11,468 nucleotides of DNA from Bacteroidota bacterium (GCA_018830765.1 JAHJRJ010000092.1:1-11468), one strand, 5' to 3'; positions 1 through 7,378 are shown, numbered from the stretch's first letter. The notes: a model not told the origin generated them from the letters alone. Translations and numbers: made by a program.

Positions 1-1668
1 ATCAAAGACGGAAGAGATATTGCATTAATTTCTGCGGAAGGTGGCGATGTTCGATTCATCATTAACGGACAGGAAGATTCTCGCAATGCAGTATTTTCAA
101 CCGATGGTCAGAAATTGATTTATGCTTCAGATATAACCGGCATCTTCAATATTTATCAGTATGATATTAAAACAGGCAAGTCAGAACAGATAACAAACGT
201 CCTCGGCGGCGCATTTATGCCCACTGTTAACGGAGATAATGAGCTGGCATTTGCTTCATACGCATCATCCGGTTATAAAGTAGCTTTGCTCGACAATGCC
301 CAACCACTTTCCGACTCGAAAAATTATTACGTAAAGGATTCCGTAATATTTGGCACCCATCTAAAATTAGCTTCGACCTCGAATGATATTAATCAACAAT
401 TCGACTGGAATAAGCTGCACTATTACGATGATAAAATTTACGTGCAAGACACTTCCCGCAAGTATAAAAACATTTTTACGAGCTTAACAATTGTACCTTT
501 TTTACGAGTAGATAATTACAACCCGAAGAATAAAGGTATTGATATAATTAAACCCGGATTGTATGTTTTTTCGAGCGACGTGTTGGAGAAGATCGGAATG
601 TTTGCTGGCGCTGCGATCAACAAAAAATTTGAGCGCGACTTATTTTTGATTTTCAATTACAGGGATAAAATTCCGGGATTTTATCAACTCGGTCTCGAGC
701 CGGCGCTCTCATTTGAGGCATACAACATAACAAGAAAAGCAGAAACCAAATTAACGCTTCCACTCGACTCTATAGATGTTGGAGTTAACTATAACCTTGT
801 CCAATTTGAGCTTTCTTTGAACCAAAAGCTGTTCGTCGAACACCTCAACTGGGAGATTCGTTATTCACACAGCCGCTACAGCGCCGGTATTGATAATTTT
901 ATATTACCGACTACAACGCCACCGATGCTAATTTCGGGAACGAATGAGCTGTACTTTGCCGGAAACAATTTGAACACTACTTTTACATTTTACGGCATCA
1001 CACCTTCGCGGACGAGCGAAATAAACCCCGTGGGCAGAAAAATCCGCTTCCACTACGAGTACGAATTTAGCAAATTTAATTCGACTGGAAGCTATGAAGT
1101 CAAAGATGGAATGCTTCTCCCTCAATACAATTGGTTCAGATTTCACCGGATGGAATTGAACTGGAAAGAACACTTTAAACTTCCATATTGGTCACATACT
1201 TTATCCGCACAACTACGAGGCGGTTCAATTTTAGGACCTCCAGTGGATAACTTTTTCGATTTTTATATCGGCGGGCTTGCCGGTATGAAGGGCTATCCTT
1301 TCTACTCGTTAGGCGGTAACGAATATGCATCTATCAATCTAACTTACCGCTTCCCGATATTGAACAAAATCGATATCCGGTTGTTACATCTGTATTTCGA
1401 TAAACTTTACGGTTCGGTTTACGGAGATGTCGGTAACGCGTGGACGGGCGGTCAGTTAAAAGACGTTAAATTCAAACGCGATGTCGGAGCTGAGCTTCGT
1501 CTCGAGTCGTTCTCGTGGTATGCTTTTCCGACAAGAATATTCTTCAATGCTTCATACGGGCTTGATAAATTCGATAAGCTCATACGCGACGGCAGAGAAA
1601 GCGTAACCTACGGAAAGGAATGGCGGTTTTATTTCGGCATTCTCTTCGGCTTCGATTTAGATTTTTAA
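1..1668 (+). CDS. PD40 beta-propeller / Omp85-like outer-membrane barrel protein (5' end missing)
   Basis: The reading frame is open from base 1, so the true start lies upstream; the TTG at 115 is only an internal codon. The visible 555 residues begin with WD40-like PD40 (TolB-type) propeller strands, including FSTDGQKLIYASD and the following ASDITGIFNIYQYD. From about base 600 the protein becomes a run of alternating aromatic and polar strands typical of an outer-membrane beta-barrel. Near its end it has a GGLAGMKGYP segment (about 1270-1299), resembling the conserved lid-loop motif of Omp85/BamA barrels, then a YGDVGNAW strand (about 1420-1443), and it finishes on a C-terminal Phe as exported barrels do. 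Proteins joining a periplasmic propeller to a surface-antigen barrel are known in FCB-group bacteria; their function is mostly undefined. Seen: domain order and terminal Phe. Inferred: outer-membrane location. Substrate unknown. Confidence 0.75.
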   Translation: MKDGRDIALISAEGGDVRFIINGQEDSRNAVFSTDGQKLIYASDITGIFNIYQYDIKTGKSEQITNVLGGAFMPTVNGDNELAFASYASSGYKVALLDNAQPLSDSKNYYVKDSVIFGTHLKLASTSNDINQQFDWNKLHYYDDKIYVQDTSRKYKNIFTSLTIVPFLRVDNYNPKNKGIDIIKPGLYVFSSDVLEKIGMFAGAAINKKFERDLFLIFNYRDKIPGFYQLGLEPALSFEAYNITRKAETKLTLPLDSIDVGVNYNLVQFELSLNQKLFVEHLNWEIRYSHSRYSAGIDNFILPTTTPPMLISGTNELYFAGNNLNTTFTFYGITPSRTSEINPVGRKIRFHYEYEFSKFNSTGSYEVKDGMLLPQYNWFRFHRMELNWKEHFKLPYWSHTLSAQLRGGSILGPPVDNFFDFYIGGLAGMKGYPFYSLGGNEYASINLTYRFPILNKIDIRLLHLYFDKLYGSVYGDVGNAWTGGQLKDVKFKRDVGAELRLESFSWYAFPTRIFFNASYGLDKFDKLIRDGRESVTYGKEWRFYFGILFGFDLDF

Positions 1669-1685
1669 TCTTTAAGGAATTTTTT

Positions 1686-2648
1686 ATGAACAGTCATCTT
1701 TATAAATATCTTGTAATAATTCTTATGATCGCTTTCGGAGTAGCAACATCAAAAGCCGGCGACGAGACGCAGTATCTTACAGGCAATCCGAAAATCGATT
1801 TTGCCGACAGGTCAATATATCTTAACAACCAAAATTTCAGTCAACAGATAGATGAAGCTAACAAAACCGGAAGAGAAAAATCGCCGCTGTTGGCGGGGGG
1901 ATTATCTTTGCTGATTCCGGGGGCCGGCCAGATTTACACAGGAAATTACGTTAAGGGCGGAATGTTCCTTGCCACTGAAGCTGCACTGTGGATATTTTCA
2001 TCTCATTTCGAAAAAAAAGGTGACGATATCACGACGGCTTTTGAAAATTACGCAGACGCCCGTGTATATTCAAAGCCTGATTGGGACATTACCGAACCGG
2101 ATAGATACAGAACAAAATGGGACGTGATTCGTTATTATGAATGGTCGAATCAAAATAAATCAATTATTAATCCGAACGGTGATTTTTCGGGATTACAAAG
2201 CGCGATTATAAGCGACGATAAAACACTACCGCCATGGGCAAGAGTCAGTTGGGACGAATTAAACAAGCTCGAACGCACAATCGGTAAGTGGTATTCGCAC
2301 ACGCTGCCGCGTCACGGTGAGCAGCAATACTATGAGCTAATTGGGAAGTATCCGCAATTCAATCAAGGATGGGACGATGCGACCAATGCTAACTTCACAT
2401 ACGGAGATCCGATTACCGAAAATTACAAATTCTACTCCCAAATGCGCGGTACTGCAAACGATTATTACTACAAAGCCAAAGCAGCTATGAGCGTTGTGGT
2501 TGTGAATCACATACTGAGCGCGGTAGATGCGTACTTCAGTGCGCGCAGCTTTAACTCGAACTTAAAAGCAGAAATGAGCTTAGGGAATCAACAAACTCCA
2601 TTCGGGGAAATTCCGGTTGTCTATGCGACTATCAAGCTAAAGTTTTAA
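1686..2648 (+). CDS. DUF5683-like secreted or membrane protein
   Basis: The protein has 320 residues when started at ATG 1686. I chose this start because AAGGA lies at 1674-1678, 7 nt upstream, and the N-terminus is then a clean signal peptide (MNSHLYKY, a hydrophobic stretch, then TSKA before GDE). A longer frame opens at 1620 inside the preceding gene but would bury the signal peptide. Around residues 44-85 is the segment SPLLAGGLSLLIPGAGQIY followed by TGNYVKGGMFLATEAALWIF. This Gly-rich PGAGQxYxGxxxKG hairpin is what I associate with DUF5683 proteins of Bacteroidota. The central part is rich in Trp and Tyr and has no motif I recognise; the C-terminus (VVYATIKLKF) ends like a barrel strand. 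It follows the barrel gene by 17 bp and is probably co-transcribed, suggesting an envelope role. The molecular function is unknown. Confidence 0.72.
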   Translation: MNSHLYKYLVIILMIAFGVATSKAGDETQYLTGNPKIDFADRSIYLNNQNFSQQIDEANKTGREKSPLLAGGLSLLIPGAGQIYTGNYVKGGMFLATEAALWIFSSHFEKKGDDITTAFENYADARVYSKPDWDITEPDRYRTKWDVIRYYEWSNQNKSIINPNGDFSGLQSAIISDDKTLPPWARVSWDELNKLERTIGKWYSHTLPRHGEQQYYELIGKYPQFNQGWDDATNANFTYGDPITENYKFYSQMRGTANDYYYKAKAAMSVVVVNHILSAVDAYFSARSFNSNLKAEMSLGNQQTPFGEIPVVYATIKLKF

Positions 2649-2720
2649 ACTAATTTGGGTTCACGCCCATCTTTAGACGAGGTCTCGGGGCTGACCCAGA
2701 AGTGGAAGATTCCTTGTAGT

Positions 2721-2736
2721 GCGAACTTTAGTTCGC
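2721..2736. repeat. Short palindrome, 7-bp stem
   Basis: GCGAACT, loop TT, AGTTCGC forms a perfect hairpin. It is preceded by TTGTAGT, nearly the same leader (TTGTAGC) as the palindrome at 7112-7127, so the two look like members of one dispersed repeat family with diverged stems. Confidence 0.55.
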
Positions 2737-2845
2737 TTAAATTTCATCAAAAAGCGAAATGGCAACGACTCTAACGACCTATTTACTGATTCTTCGATCT
2801 ACGCACTCGTAGGTTAGAGATACCGTAGGTAGGTCGAACTTCTCC

Positions 2846-2872
2846 ACGAGTCGAACGACTCGTTGAGTCGTT
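2846..2872. repeat. Two overlapping, mutually exclusive hairpins
   Basis: ACGAGTCG (2846-2853), AA, CGACTCGT (2856-2863) makes an 8-bp stem. The second arm can pair instead with the next block: AACGACTC (2854-2861), GTT, GAGTCGTT (2865-2872). The central CGACTC block can therefore pair left or right but not both. Confidence 0.5.
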
Positions 2873-2895
2873 GACAGTTCGATCAATTTTTTAGA

Positions 2896-2909
2896 CGAAA
2901 TAAATTTCG
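2896..2909. repeat. Short palindrome, 6-bp stem
   Basis: CGAAAT, AA, ATTTCG is a perfect 6-bp inverted repeat set between TTAGA and CCCTA. It has the same size and two-base loop as the other small hairpins of this tract. Confidence 0.4.
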
Positions 2910-3089
2910 CCCTACATCCTTCTCAAAGAACTTTTTAGTCAGCCTCGGACAAAGTTCGCGAAGGTCGCAAAGGTTTTACTCATCTATGGACATTAAGTGC
3001 TTTGTGTGAAAAATTTTAACCACAGCTTTAAACGGATTGATCCATAAAATCTCAACTACTTCATACCAAATTAGTTAAATACTTAATTA

Positions 3090-4826
3090 ATGTCTCTCAT
3101 CCGGTCATACATAAAACTTACGCGGAAGGTCAGTTGGGCTGACATTTTAATACTTATTTCGATATCGGCAGTTTTATACGGAGTCATTCATTTCGGTGAA
3201 AACTTCAAAGCGGAATTTAAACCGCTTACCGAGATCGACTTATCGCCCTTAGCCCTGCCTGAATACAGTTTTTTCTCGCTCGTACGCGGTTTTGCTGCGT
3301 ATGCAATTTCGTTATTGTTTACTCTTGTTTACGGATACATCGCCGCTTATAACCGCCGTGCAGAAAAAATAATGGTGCCGTTTCTAGACATTCTCCAAAG
3401 CATTCCGGTGCTGGGGTTTTTACCCGGTCTCGTTATCGCTCTCATTGCCGTATTCCCTCACTCGAACATCGGCCTCGAACTGGCCGCCATTCTTATGATA
3501 TTCACAGGACAAGTTTGGAATATGACTTTCAGCTTCTACCGTTCGCTCCAATCAATCCCGAATGAACTCCGCGAAGCTGCAAAAGTTTACCGGCTCAACT
3601 GGTGGCGGCGGTTTACAAAACTTGAACTCCCTTATTCGACGATGGGATTGGTCTGGAACAGTATGATGTCTATGGCTGGCGGCTGGTTCTTCTTAACGAT
3701 CAGCGAAGCGTTCATAATCGGCGATAAAGATTTCCGGCTGCCGGGAATCGGGTCTTATATGAGCGCTGCCATACACGACGGAAATGTGCCGGCAATGATC
3801 TACGCTGTAATTGCAATGAGCTTAATGATCATAACCGTCGATCAACTTCTTTGGAAGCCGTTAGTAATGTGGGCGCAGAAATTCAAATTCGAAGAAACCG
3901 AAGCTGCTATCGTCCCCAAATCAAAAGTCCTCGATATATTAAGAAGCTCGCACATCATATTATTTGTTAGAGAAAAGATTATCATTCCTGTAATTAATTT
4001 TTTAAAACCGTTAGCAACCTACACAAAAAATAAAATCGACAATTCAGAAAAACGTGTTGCCGTCTTTCAAAAAATATTTAAATCTGTTGTTGGTTGGATG
4101 TTCAAATTAATCTTTCTATCCGCGGCATTATACGGCAGTTACAAACTTTTAGGATTGCTCATATCCGTTAACATCGACGAATGGAAGACGATAGGTGTAG
4201 ATTTATTTTTAACATTTCTCAGAGTTTGTGCTGCTGTGGTCATCGGTTCGTTGTGGACTATTCCTGCCGGCGTTGCAATCGGGATGAATCCGCGATTGTC
4301 AAAAATATTTCAGCCGGTTATTCAGGTGGTTGCATCATTTCCTGCGCCGATGTTATTTCCGATTGTATTATTAATATTGATGAAATTGGGGGGAAGTATA
4401 GAATACGGTTCGATTCTATTAATGATGTTAGGCACACAGTGGTATATATTGTTCAATGTAATTGCCGGGGCTATGGCTATACCGAGCGACTTGCGCGAAG
4501 CCGCGTCGATTAATCGTCTTTCAAAATTTATGAAATGGAAGCGATTGATTCTACCCGGCATTTTCCCGTCGCTGGTTACAGGATGGGTTACTGCAACGGG
4601 CGGAGCTTGGAATGCGAGTATTGTTGCCGAGTATGTTCACTTTGGCAACGACGTTCTTGCGGCAACCGGATTGGGTGCAAAAATAACTCTTGCCACCGAC
4701 GTGGCAAACTTCGGCGTGCTTGCTGCCAGCGTTATCGCAATGTCAACAACCGTAGTTCTGATAAACAGATTCTTCTGGAAAAAACTGTATGTTTTGGCTG
4801 AAGAAAAATATAGCTTAACAAAGTGA
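3090..4826 (+). CDS. Fused double permease of a nitrate/sulfonate/taurine-type ABC transporter
   Basis: This is an inner-membrane protein of 578 residues, about twice the length of a usual SsuC/TauC/NrtB permease, because two binding-protein-dependent permease domains are joined. The first domain covers roughly residues 60-265 and carries the cytoplasmic EAA loop at PNELREAAKVYRL (REAA at 161-164). The second covers roughly 335-570 with PSDLREAASINRL (REAA at 469-472). Each has several hydrophobic helices and a proline-rich entry segment (SIPVLGFLPG, SFPAPMLFP). A charged linker around residues 265-330 separates them. One polypeptide can thus supply both halves of the membrane channel. The gene starts at ATG 3090 with no clear Shine-Dalgarno site. 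The matching ATPase begins 7 bp after its stop codon. No substrate-binding protein is present, so the substrate cannot be named; nitrate, sulfonate, taurine and thiamine precursors are all handled by relatives. Confidence 0.88.
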   Translation: MSLIRSYIKLTRKVSWADILILISISAVLYGVIHFGENFKAEFKPLTEIDLSPLALPEYSFFSLVRGFAAYAISLLFTLVYGYIAAYNRRAEKIMVPFLDILQSIPVLGFLPGLVIALIAVFPHSNIGLELAAILMIFTGQVWNMTFSFYRSLQSIPNELREAAKVYRLNWWRRFTKLELPYSTMGLVWNSMMSMAGGWFFLTISEAFIIGDKDFRLPGIGSYMSAAIHDGNVPAMIYAVIAMSLMIITVDQLLWKPLVMWAQKFKFEETEAAIVPKSKVLDILRSSHIILFVREKIIIPVINFLKPLATYTKNKIDNSEKRVAVFQKIFKSVVGWMFKLIFLSAALYGSYKLLGLLISVNIDEWKTIGVDLFLTFLRVCAAVVIGSLWTIPAGVAIGMNPRLSKIFQPVIQVVASFPAPMLFPIVLLILMKLGGSIEYGSILLMMLGTQWYILFNVIAGAMAIPSDLREAASINRLSKFMKWKRLILPGIFPSLVTGWVTATGGAWNASIVAEYVHFGNDVLAATGLGAKITLATDVANFGVLAASVIAMSTTVVLINRFFWKKLYVLAEEKYSLTK

Positions 4827-4833
4827 ATGTAAA

Positions 4834-5757
4834 ATGGCGAACAATCAAATCAACACAAATATTCCGATCTCTGAATTAAGAAATATCTTAATGCACTTCG
4901 ATTTACCTTCGGGAGTCGGGCTTACTGTTCTCGAGGATATTTCGATGAGTGTGAACAGCGGCGAGATTCTTGCAGTGCTCGGTCCTTCCGGCTGTGGTAA
5001 ATCAACCTTGATGCGTGTGTTAACCGGATTAATAAAACCGACACACGGCGAAGTTTTTGTCCACGGCGAGGCTCTCAAAGGAATTCATCCGAGCGCGGCG
5101 ATTGTTTTTCAAAACTTTGCTCTTTATCCGTGGCTCACAGTTTCTGAAAATATTGCGATGGGATTGGAATCGGCAAAAGTCGAACCGGATTTGATAAAAG
5201 AAAAAGTCGGCAAAGTAATCGACATTGTCGGTTTAGAAGGTTTTGAAGATGTATATCCGAAAGAATTATCCGGCGGTATGAAACAGCGCGTCGGAATTGC
5301 CCGCGCCCTTGCAGTCCAACCCGAATTGCTCTGTATGGACGAACCGTTCAGCGGTCTCGACGTTCTGACGGCAGAAAACCTCAGGTCGGAAGTTCTTAAT
5401 CTTTGGCTCGACCACAAGGTGGATATTAAAACTATATTTTTCGTTACACACAATATAAGTGAGGCGGTTTTTCTCGCCAACAGGATTGTAGTCTTGAGCG
5501 CAAACCCGGGTAAATTACGTGTCGTTATAAATAACGACATCCCTTTTCCGCGCGACTACCGTTCGTCGGAATTTTTATCTATGGTGGACCGGATACACGA
5601 GATAATCACAAGTGCGATTCTCCCCGATGAAGTAATTACACCCGAAATGGAAAAGATGACTCAGCGTGTCGAAGCTTTGCCCAATGCTACCGTCGGCGAA
5701 ATCGTGGGTCTGCTCGAAATCTTGGACGACCACAAAGGACAGATAGATATATTCTAG
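4834..5757 (+). CDS. ABC transporter ATPase, NrtD/SsuB/TauB type, ended early by an in-frame TAG
   Basis: The 307-residue nucleotide-binding subunit carries the full ABC signature. It has Walker A GPSGCGKST (50-58), Q-loop FQNFALYPW (Gln93), signature LSGGMKQR (145-152), Walker B LLCMDEP (165-171) and the H-loop THN with His206. PFSGLD after Walker B and the YPW after the Q-loop are typical of the nitrate/sulfonate/taurine class. From about residue 270 the protein enters an extra C-terminal domain (ALPNATVGEIVGLLEILDDH), the beginning of the AAA-associated C-terminal domain known from relatives about 430 residues long. The frame then stops at TAG 5755-5757 and the rest of that domain follows in the same frame. 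The ATPase core is complete, so the truncated product could still work with the permease just upstream. Confidence 0.88.
   Translation: MANNQINTNIPISELRNILMHFDLPSGVGLTVLEDISMSVNSGEILAVLGPSGCGKSTLMRVLTGLIKPTHGEVFVHGEALKGIHPSAAIVFQNFALYPWLTVSENIAMGLESAKVEPDLIKEKVGKVIDIVGLEGFEDVYPKELSGGMKQRVGIARALAVQPELLCMDEPFSGLDVLTAENLRSEVLNLWLDHKVDIKTIFFVTHNISEAVFLANRIVVLSANPGKLRVVINNDIPFPRDYRSSEFLSMVDRIHEIITSAILPDEVITPEMEKMTQRVEALPNATVGEIVGLLEILDDHKGQIDIF
5755..5757 (+). other. In-frame amber codon inside a conserved domain
   Basis: TAG here separates ...KGQIDIF from LSMIVGKDF... with no change of frame. Reading straight through gives one protein of 433 residues, the usual size for ATPases of this class that carry the AAA-associated C-terminal domain. 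It is the only TAG used as a stop among the genes of this window; the others end in TAA or TGA. A single base change from AAG or CAG would produce it. Confidence 0.75.
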
Positions 5758-5763
5758 CTTTCT

Positions 5764-6135
5764 ATGATCGTCGGCAAAGATTTCGGCAGCGTGATGAACG
5801 TCGTTAAAGCCGCGGAGATGCTCGATTTTGTGGATACCCCGCGTCGGAATGTGATCTTTACCGTCATCGGAAAAACTTTTCTTAAAGCCGATGTCAATCA
5901 ACGGAAGATTATTTTTAAAGAACAAATTTTGAAGCTGCGCATTTTTCAGTTGATTACCGATATGCTGAAACGCGGCGAGAAAGAAGGGTTGGACGAAGAC
6001 ATCGTGCTTGAAACTTTTGCGATGCTGCTGCCCAATGAAGATACCGAAAAACAATTCGACACACTTGTTGATTGGGGAAGATATGGTGAGTTAATCGGAC
6101 ACAATGCCGAAGAAAAGAAAATATATTTGGAGTAA
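5764..6135 (+). CDS. Detached AAA-associated C-terminal domain of the ABC ATPase
   Basis: These 123 residues match what I know of the AAA-associated C-terminal domain (AAA_assoc_C). The segment GKTFLKADVNQRKIIFKEQI followed by LKLRIFQLITDML, then TEKQFDTLVDWGRYGEL and KKIYLE, is typical of the last third of nitrate/sulfonate-type ATPases. ATG 5764 is the first possible start after the amber codon, 6 nt behind it, but has no Shine-Dalgarno site; it could be used by re-initiation. Starting here drops the first roughly 25 residues of the domain, which are encoded before the stop. It is therefore better understood as the second half of a broken gene than as an independent protein, although a working two-part subunit cannot be excluded. 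Its end overlaps the ribosome-binding site of the next gene. Confidence 0.72.
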   Translation: MIVGKDFGSVMNVVKAAEMLDFVDTPRRNVIFTVIGKTFLKADVNQRKIIFKEQILKLRIFQLITDMLKRGEKEGLDEDIVLETFAMLLPNEDTEKQFDTLVDWGRYGELIGHNAEEKKIYLE

Positions 6136-6138
6136 TTA

Positions 6139-7092
6139 ATGATAACCTTTAATGATGTTGCAAACGCTTACTCGATTTTAAAAAATGTAGTTCACAGAAC
6201 GCCGCTTCTTAAATCGAGCACATTCGACAAGTTTGTTGGCGTTGATGCGTTTTTCAAAGCAGAGAATTTTCAGAGAATCGGCGCTTTTAAAATTAGAGGC
6301 GCTTATAATAAAATTTTTTCGTTAACTCAAACAGAAAAAAATGCGGGCGTTATCGCTCATTCGTCGGGCAATCACGCCCAGGGTGTTGCTCTGGCGTGTA
6401 AGTTATTGGGCATTAAGGCGGTTGTGGTTATGCCTTCCGACTCGGTAAAAAATAAAGTCGAAGCGACCAAAGCTTACGGCGCCGAAGTTGTCTTCACGGG
6501 AGCTACGACTGACGACCGCGAAAGAACAACCGATGAATTGATAGAAAAACACGGCTATACACCCGTCCCGCCTTACGATGACGATAAAATAATTGCAGGA
6601 CAAGGAACGGTTGGATTGGAGATATTTCAGGATTTGAAAGATTTAGATTATTTATTCGTTCCTGTCGGTGGCGGGGGACTTATTTCAGGTTGTGCTATTG
6701 CGGCGAAACATCTTTCCCATAAGACAAAAATCATAGGAGTTGAAACAACCGGCGCAAACGATTGCTACCAATCCTTCAGAGAGAAAAGAATAGTAAAAAT
6801 TGCATCAACAAACACAATCGCAGACGGAATGAGAACGCTGAGCGTTGGTAAACGCAATTTTGAAATTATAATGAAGTATGTTGACGATGTAATAACAGTT
6901 TCCGATGAAGATGTCATAAAGATGATGAAATTCTTTTTTGAAAGGATGAAAATAGTGGTAGAACCCACAGGCGCAGTCGCTCCGGCAGCGATTCTGAAAA
7001 ATATTTTAGGGTTGAAGGAAAAGAGAGTTTGTGCTGTAATAAGCGGAGGGAATGTTGACATGGCAGTTATGCGTAAAGTGCTTGAAATTTGA
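6139..7092 (+). CDS. PLP-dependent threonine dehydratase / serine racemase-family enzyme
   Basis: This is a cytoplasmic fold-type II PLP enzyme of 317 residues with no C-terminal regulatory (ACT-like) domain, so it is the short catabolic type rather than a feedback-regulated biosynthetic IlvA. Lys51 in GAFKIRGAYN is the expected PLP lysine. SSGNHAQG (75-82) and the Gly-rich phosphate loop GGGGL (177-181) are present, and SGGN lies at 302-305. Glu202, Ala206 and Asp208 in VETTGANDCYQS have the spacing of the divalent-metal site of serine racemase. TIADGMRTLSVG and ERMKIVVEPTGAV also resemble that branch. Likely reactions are dehydration of L-threonine or L-serine to the 2-oxo acid and ammonia, serine racemisation, or hydroxyaspartate dehydration; the sequence alone does not decide. 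TTTGGAG at 6126-6132, 6 nt before ATG 6139, supports the start. It lies 3 bp after the ATPase fragment and is probably in the transporter operon. Confidence 0.9.
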   Translation: MITFNDVANAYSILKNVVHRTPLLKSSTFDKFVGVDAFFKAENFQRIGAFKIRGAYNKIFSLTQTEKNAGVIAHSSGNHAQGVALACKLLGIKAVVVMPSDSVKNKVEATKAYGAEVVFTGATTDDRERTTDELIEKHGYTPVPPYDDDKIIAGQGTVGLEIFQDLKDLDYLFVPVGGGGLISGCAIAAKHLSHKTKIIGVETTGANDCYQSFREKRIVKIASTNTIADGMRTLSVGKRNFEIIMKYVDDVITVSDEDVIKMMKFFFERMKIVVEPTGAVAPAAILKNILGLKEKRVCAVISGGNVDMAVMRKVLEI

Positions 7093-7111
7093 AACAAACA
7101 AGAATTGTAGC

Positions 7112-7127
7112 ACGAGATTCATCTCGT
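7112..7127. repeat. Short palindrome after the dehydratase gene
   Basis: ACGAGAT, loop TC, ATCTCGT is a perfect 7-bp hairpin 19 nt past the stop codon. Its leader TTGTAGC resembles that of the palindrome at 2721-2736. It could slow or end transcription, but it is followed only by a weak TCTGTTTT tract. Confidence 0.5.
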
Positions 7128-7189
7128 AACTCTGTTTTAGTGAAATAATTTAACCCAGAAAATTCATTAGGAGCGATTAGTTTCTATTA

Positions 7190-7208
7190 AACCCGCCATC
7201 GGCGGGTT
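7190..7208. repeat. GC-rich hairpin, 8-bp stem
   Basis: AACCCGCC, loop ATC, GGCGGGTT is a perfect stem of 8 bp. The following bases (ATAAGTTTTTGA) have only a short T-run a few bases away, so a terminator role is possible but weak. Confidence 0.6.
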
Positions 7209-7223
7209 ATAAGTTTTTGATAG

Positions 7224-7240
7224 AGTAAGATTTTCTTACT
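7224..7240. repeat. AT-rich hairpin, 7-bp stem
   Basis: AGTAAGA, loop TTT, TCTTACT is a perfect inverted repeat with the same three-base loop layout as its GC-rich neighbours. Confidence 0.45.
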
Positions 7241-7248
7241 TAAGATGA

Positions 7249-7265
7249 ACCCCGTTCTACGGGGT
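7249..7265. repeat. GC-rich hairpin, ACCCCGT stem
   Basis: ACCCCGT, loop TCT, ACGGGGT is a perfect 7-bp stem. It shares the ACCCCG / CGGGGT arms with the hairpin at 7420-7438 and with the one inside mod at 9760-9776, which suggests one family. Confidence 0.6.
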
Positions 7266-7378
7266 GAACCAGTTAAAATCGCTTGATAGAACATTCTATA
7301 AAGGTTATACAATTTCCTAATGAATTTTTAGCTGTTTAAGATAACTCGGTTGATGTATACTGTTTCCTTATAATAAAA

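Larger units (their letters stand above)
2648..3076. repeat. 11-bp inverted repeat bracketing the gene-free stretch
   Basis: AACTAATTTGG at 2648-2658 is the exact reverse complement of CCAAATTAGTT at 3066-3076. The first arm begins on the last base of the upstream stop codon and the second ends 13 nt before the permease ATG, so the pair encloses practically the entire intergenic tract. It could mark the ends of an inserted non-coding element or be chance in AT-rich DNA. Confidence 0.35.
2649..3089. other. Gene-free stretch rich in small hairpins
   Basis: I find no credible ORF on either strand and no tRNA. The stretch holds several short inverted repeats (2721-2736, 2846-2872 and 2896-2909), a wider pair CTCTAAC (2769-2775) / GTTAGAG (2813-2819), and repeat-like debris such as TTCGCGAAGGTCGCAAAGG near 2955-2973. 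It is bracketed by an 11-bp inverted repeat. No convincing promoter for the permease gene stands out, although one must exist if the operon is not read from upstream. Confidence 0.6.
7159..7328. mobile_element. MITE-like non-coding unit with 13-bp inverted ends
   Basis: AAAATTCATTAGG at 7159-7171 is the exact reverse complement of CCTAATGAATTTT at 7316-7328. The 170-bp interior has no ORF and contains three further perfect hairpins (7190-7208, 7224-7240, 7249-7265). This is the build of a miniature inverted-repeat element. I see no clear target-site duplication, so mobility is an inference. Confidence 0.4.

Noticed and set aside
1620..1685. Longer start for the DUF5683-like gene
   Set aside because: It would overlap the barrel gene and place an Arg-rich tail before an otherwise ideal signal peptide; the site at 1674-1678 supports ATG 1686.
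3037..3065. Promoter TTGATC - 17 bp - TTCATA before the permease gene
   Set aside because: The -10 match is poor and AT-rich DNA yields such pairs easily; not strong enough to list.
5124..5540. A 138-codon minus-strand frame over the ATPase core
   Set aside because: It covers the Q-loop, signature and Walker B codons of the real gene in antisense; no independent support.
5755..5757. Pyrrolysine or genome-wide recoding of TAG
   Set aside because: No suppressor tRNA or pylB/C/D-type gene is visible and this domain is not a methylamine methyltransferase; one TAG is not enough to argue for recoding.
5575..6054. A 159-codon reading frame on the minus strand across the ATPase amber site
   Set aside because: It lies opposite a clearly conserved transporter domain and has no recognisable motif or start signal; a shadow of the + strand gene.
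7190..7208. Rho-independent terminator of the transporter operon
   Set aside because: The stem is good but is not followed directly by a T-run, and it belongs to a series of similar hairpins inside a MITE-like unit.
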